DNA of 64,000 nucleotides from an uncultured Pseudomonadota bacterium (GTDB lineage Bacteria > Pseudomonadota > Gammaproteobacteria > Steroidobacterales > Steroidobacteraceae): contig CAIYLH010000054.1 in the NCBI GenBank assembly GCA_903927005.1, positions 1 to 64,000 of the forward strand. Reading direction: 5' to 3'. The position numbers and the translations under genes were made by a program. Shown here one piece after another: positions 61,614 through 64,000 of the stretch. Below the pieces are notes generated by a model. That model did no database searches, was not told the DNA's origin, and saw only the letters and a list, made by a program, of their open reading frames with translations. Positions within the stretch are counted from its first letter, which is position 1; each line of letters opens with the position of its first letter.

Positions 61614-64000
61614 ATGCTACGCCTGACCCCGTCCCGCAAGCTGCTTGTCAGCGCTCTACTCATAGTCGCGCTGTATGCACTGGCGGGCTACTGGCTGGTA
61701 CCGGCCGTGGTCAAGGGCGGACTGCGCGAGTACTTGCAGGTCAAGCACCAGCGCACTTACCAGCTCGACGCCGTTCACTTCAATCCGTTCACGCTCAGGC
61801 TAGACGTTGAGCGTTTCGCCGTGGCGGATGCCGACGGCCAGCCGATGCTGGCCTTCGATCACCTCGCTGCAGACGTACGCCTGATCTCGATCTTCAAGGG
61901 TGGCGTGGACGTGGGCTTCGTCACGCTGGACGGGCCGCACGTACGACTGATCGAGCGACGCGACGGCAGCATCAACCTGATGGATCTGGTGCCACCGAGC
62001 GACCCGAACTCGCCGATGCCGAAAGTGTGGATACACACGCTGTCGATCAGTCACGGCCGGGCCGAGTACTCCGACAAGGCCCGCGCGACGCCATTCGACG
62101 TGGAAGTCGCCGCGTTCGATCTGACACTGACCGAGTTCTATACGCGCAGCTCCGCAAACGCGTACCGGCTGGTCGCGCGTTCGAAGCTGGACGCGACCTT
62201 CTCGTGGTCCGGCACCTTCGGCCTTGACCCGGTGGTCTCGACGGGCGAGATGCACATCGGCAACTTCCGCGCCCAGGCCATCGCCGACGCGGGACCAAAT
62301 CTACTGCCGTTCAACGTCGCGCACGGCACGATGGACCTGAACGGCCGCTACGACTACTCCCCACATGAAGATGGCCTGGGGCTGCGCCTCGACATCTCCG
62401 ACCTGACTTGCCACGACCTCGGGCTGCGCGCACCGGAGCAGTCCGACAGCTGGCTGGAGATTCCGCAACTGCAGGTGCTCGACACCAAGGTCGACTTCGC
62501 CGCAGCAAGCGCGAGCGTGCGCCAACTGCGCGTGAATGGAGCAAAGATCCTCGCCTGGCGTGAGCGCAACGGCAGCCTCAACCTGGCACGACTGTACGTG
62601 GCGCTGCCGGCAGACCCAGCCGACGCCAAAGCGCCACCCCCGAAGCCGTGGACGGTGGACCTGCCCGACATCGGCATCGTCGATGCCGACGTGAGCTTTC
62701 GCGACCTGACCCTGCATGCGCCAGCGACATTCCATATCGCGCCGCTGCAGCTTGCGCTCACTGGCTACTCCACCGCCGGCCAGAAGCCGCTCGCCGTCGA
62801 GCTGCACGCAACCCTCAACGAGACCGGCACCATTGCGGCCATTGGCTCGCTGAGCGTCAGCCCGCTCGCGGGCCAGCTGAACCTCGAGCTGCAATCACTG
62901 CCGCTGAAGCCGCTGCAGCCGTATCTCGAAGGCCACGCCGCAATGCAGCTGCGCAGTGGAGCGGTGACGTTTCATGGCACAACCGCGCTCGCGGCCAGTG
63001 GCGGCGTTGCGATCGAGGGCGATGGTTCGGTAGACAACCTGCGCACGACCGACAATGCGCTGGGGGAGGACTTTGTCAAATGGCAGAGCCTGCGCTTCCG
63101 CGGCCTGCGTGCCGGGACGCAGCCAGCCTCGCTGAAGATCCGCGAAGTGGTGGCGCAGCAGCCGTACGCGCGCGTGATCGTCGGCTCCAACGGCCACACC
63201 AACCTCCACGCCGTGCTCGCAATGGAACACGCAGGCACAGCACCGAAGGAGGAGACAACCACGCCGATAGACATCGGCGTCGTGCGCGTCGAGGGTGGCT
63301 CGATGAATTTCGCTGACTTCTCCGTCCAACCGAATTTCGCCACCGGCATCCACGACCTTAGCGGCACCATCACCAACCTGTCGTCGGCCGACGAGAGTCG
63401 CGCTGTACTGCAGCTGGCCGGCAAGGTCGATCGCTATGCTCCTGTGACGATCGCCGGCGAGGCAAGCTTCCTCGGCGCAACGACTTTCGCCGACGTACGG
63501 ATGAGCTTCAAGAACCTCGAACTGACCGGCCTGTCGCCGTACTCAGGCAAGTTCGCCAGCTACTGGATCGACAAGGGCAAGATGTCGGCCGATCTGTCCT
63601 ATCGGATCGAAGACCGAAAACTGAACGCAAACCACCACATCGTCGTCAACCAGCTGCAGCTGGGCAAGCATGTCGACAGCGGCGAGGCGACGAGCCTGCC
63701 GATCCGGCTGGGCATCGCCCTGCTGAAGGATGCCGATGGCGTGATCGATATCGAGTTGCCGGTCACCGGCAGCCTGGACGATCCGCAGTTCCGCGTCGGC
63801 AAGATCGTATGGAAGGTGTTCGTCAATCTGCTCACCAAGGCGGTCACCTCGCCATTCCGGCTGCTAGGCGCGCTGTTTGGTGGTGGCGATGAACTGGAAT
63901 TCCTTGAGTTCGGTGCCGGCGAGGCCACTCTCGACGAGGCGGCACATGCGCGCGCGGCAGCGCTGGTCAAGGCACTATCCGCACGACCGGGGCTTAACGT
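61614..64000 (+). CDS. DUF748 (AsmA-like) envelope protein, C-terminus beyond window
   Basis: The first 795 residues are present and no stop is reached. An N-terminal transmembrane segment (KLLVSALLIVALYALAGYWL) is followed by a long beta-rich periplasmic region. HFNPFTLRLDVERFAVAD and LISIFKGGVDVGFVTLDG match the repeating-strand start of DUF748 proteins, which belong to the AsmA-like bridge-type lipid transport group. Later motifs are KFASYWIDKGKMSADLSYRI, LGKHVDSGEATSLPIRLGIA and IDIELPVTGSLDDPQFRVG. Such proteins probably carry phospholipids or help outer membrane assembly. AAGGAG precedes the ATG at 61614. Confidence 0.88.
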   Translation, partial: MLRLTPSRKLLVSALLIVALYALAGYWLVPAVVKGGLREYLQVKHQRTYQLDAVHFNPFTLRLDVERFAVADADGQPMLAFDHLAADVRLISIFKGGVDVGFVTLDGPHVRLIERRDGSINLMDLVPPSDPNSPMPKVWIHTLSISHGRAEYSDKARATPFDVEVAAFDLTLTEFYTRSSANAYRLVARSKLDATFSWSGTFGLDPVVSTGEMHIGNFRAQAIADAGPNLLPFNVAHGTMDLNGRYDYSPHEDGLGLRLDISDLTCHDLGLRAPEQSDSWLEIPQLQVLDTKVDFAAASASVRQLRVNGAKILAWRERNGSLNLARLYVALPADPADAKAPPPKPWTVDLPDIGIVDADVSFRDLTLHAPATFHIAPLQLALTGYSTAGQKPLAVELHATLNETGTIAAIGSLSVSPLAGQLNLELQSLPLKPLQPYLEGHAAMQLRSGAVTFHGTTALAASGGVAIEGDGSVDNLRTTDNALGEDFVKWQSLRFRGLRAGTQPASLKIREVVAQQPYARVIVGSNGHTNLHAVLAMEHAGTAPKEETTTPIDIGVVRVEGGSMNFADFSVQPNFATGIHDLSGTITNLSSADESRAVLQLAGKVDRYAPVTIAGEASFLGATTFADVRMSFKNLELTGLSPYSGKFASYWIDKGKMSADLSYRIEDRKLNANHHIVVNQLQLGKHVDSGEATSLPIRLGIALLKDADGVIDIELPVTGSLDDPQFRVGKIVWKVFVNLLTKAVTSPFRLLGALFGGGDELEFLEFGAGEATLDEAAHARAAALVKALSARPGLN

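Overview
The window is one continuous stretch of a GC-rich bacterial chromosome, densely coding on both strands. I found no rRNA, tRNA, CRISPR array, insertion sequence or phage gene. The gene set suggests an aerobic or microaerobic gammaproteobacterium: cbb3 oxidase with ccoS, arn lipid A modification genes, ZapE, the very large NAD-glutamate dehydrogenase, HtpX and a DUF6763-like protein. A lineage near Nevskiales, Steroidobacterales or Xanthomonadales is plausible, but that placement is inference.

Layout. 1-2.2 kb: an H-NOX gas sensor overlaps an HNOBA-PAS signalling protein that is cut by the window edge; a single-domain response regulator is divergent. 2.3-11.4 kb: thiolase, two short-chain dehydrogenases, an active/inactive pair of M16 peptidases, ETF-ubiquinone oxidoreductase, a glutathione transferase and an agmatinase-like ureohydrolase. 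11.5-18.9 kb: zapE, a MarR regulator, the 1604-residue NAD-GDH and gpmA. 18.9-25.6 kb, mostly minus strand: a 2Fe-2S ferredoxin, a PnuC transporter overlapping a small-molecule kinase, phzF, and an operon of MBL hydrolase, double ABC ATPase and dicarboxylate/amino acid symporter.

25.7-31.2 kb is a molybdenum cofactor operon, moeA-moaA-moaC-mobA-moaD, ending in a three-part MoaE-MoeB-rhodanese fusion. proBA lies convergent to it. 33.9-42.8 kb is a complete cbb3 oxidase and assembly locus (ccoNOQP, a small membrane protein, ccoGHIS, a TauE/SafE-like protein). After a very acidic DUF6763-like protein, 43.3-47.4 kb holds a haem-PAS FixL kinase, FixJ, a FixJ-like receiver whose phospho-acceptor Asp is Glu, and an MbfA-like membrane iron transporter. 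This makes 34-47 kb an oxygen sensing, respiration and iron module.

47.4-49.8 kb has cbpA and a beta-CASP RNA hydrolase on the minus strand. 50-56.7 kb is an arn operon in the order arnT-arnB-arnC-arnA(formyltransferase)-arnA(decarboxylase)-arnD, with ArnA split in two. 57-64 kb has htpX, a photolyase that appears to start at CTG, a GlcD/D2HGDH-type FAD dehydrogenase, a GNAT acetyltransferase and a DUF748 (AsmA-like) envelope protein running off the right end.

Most genes within the operons overlap by 1-4 bases (ATGA or GTGA), so translational coupling is the norm. The most notable points are the Glu-substituted receiver between fixJ and the iron transporter, the MoaE-MoeB-rhodanese fusion, the split arnA, the PnuC-kinase pair and the CTG-start photolyase.
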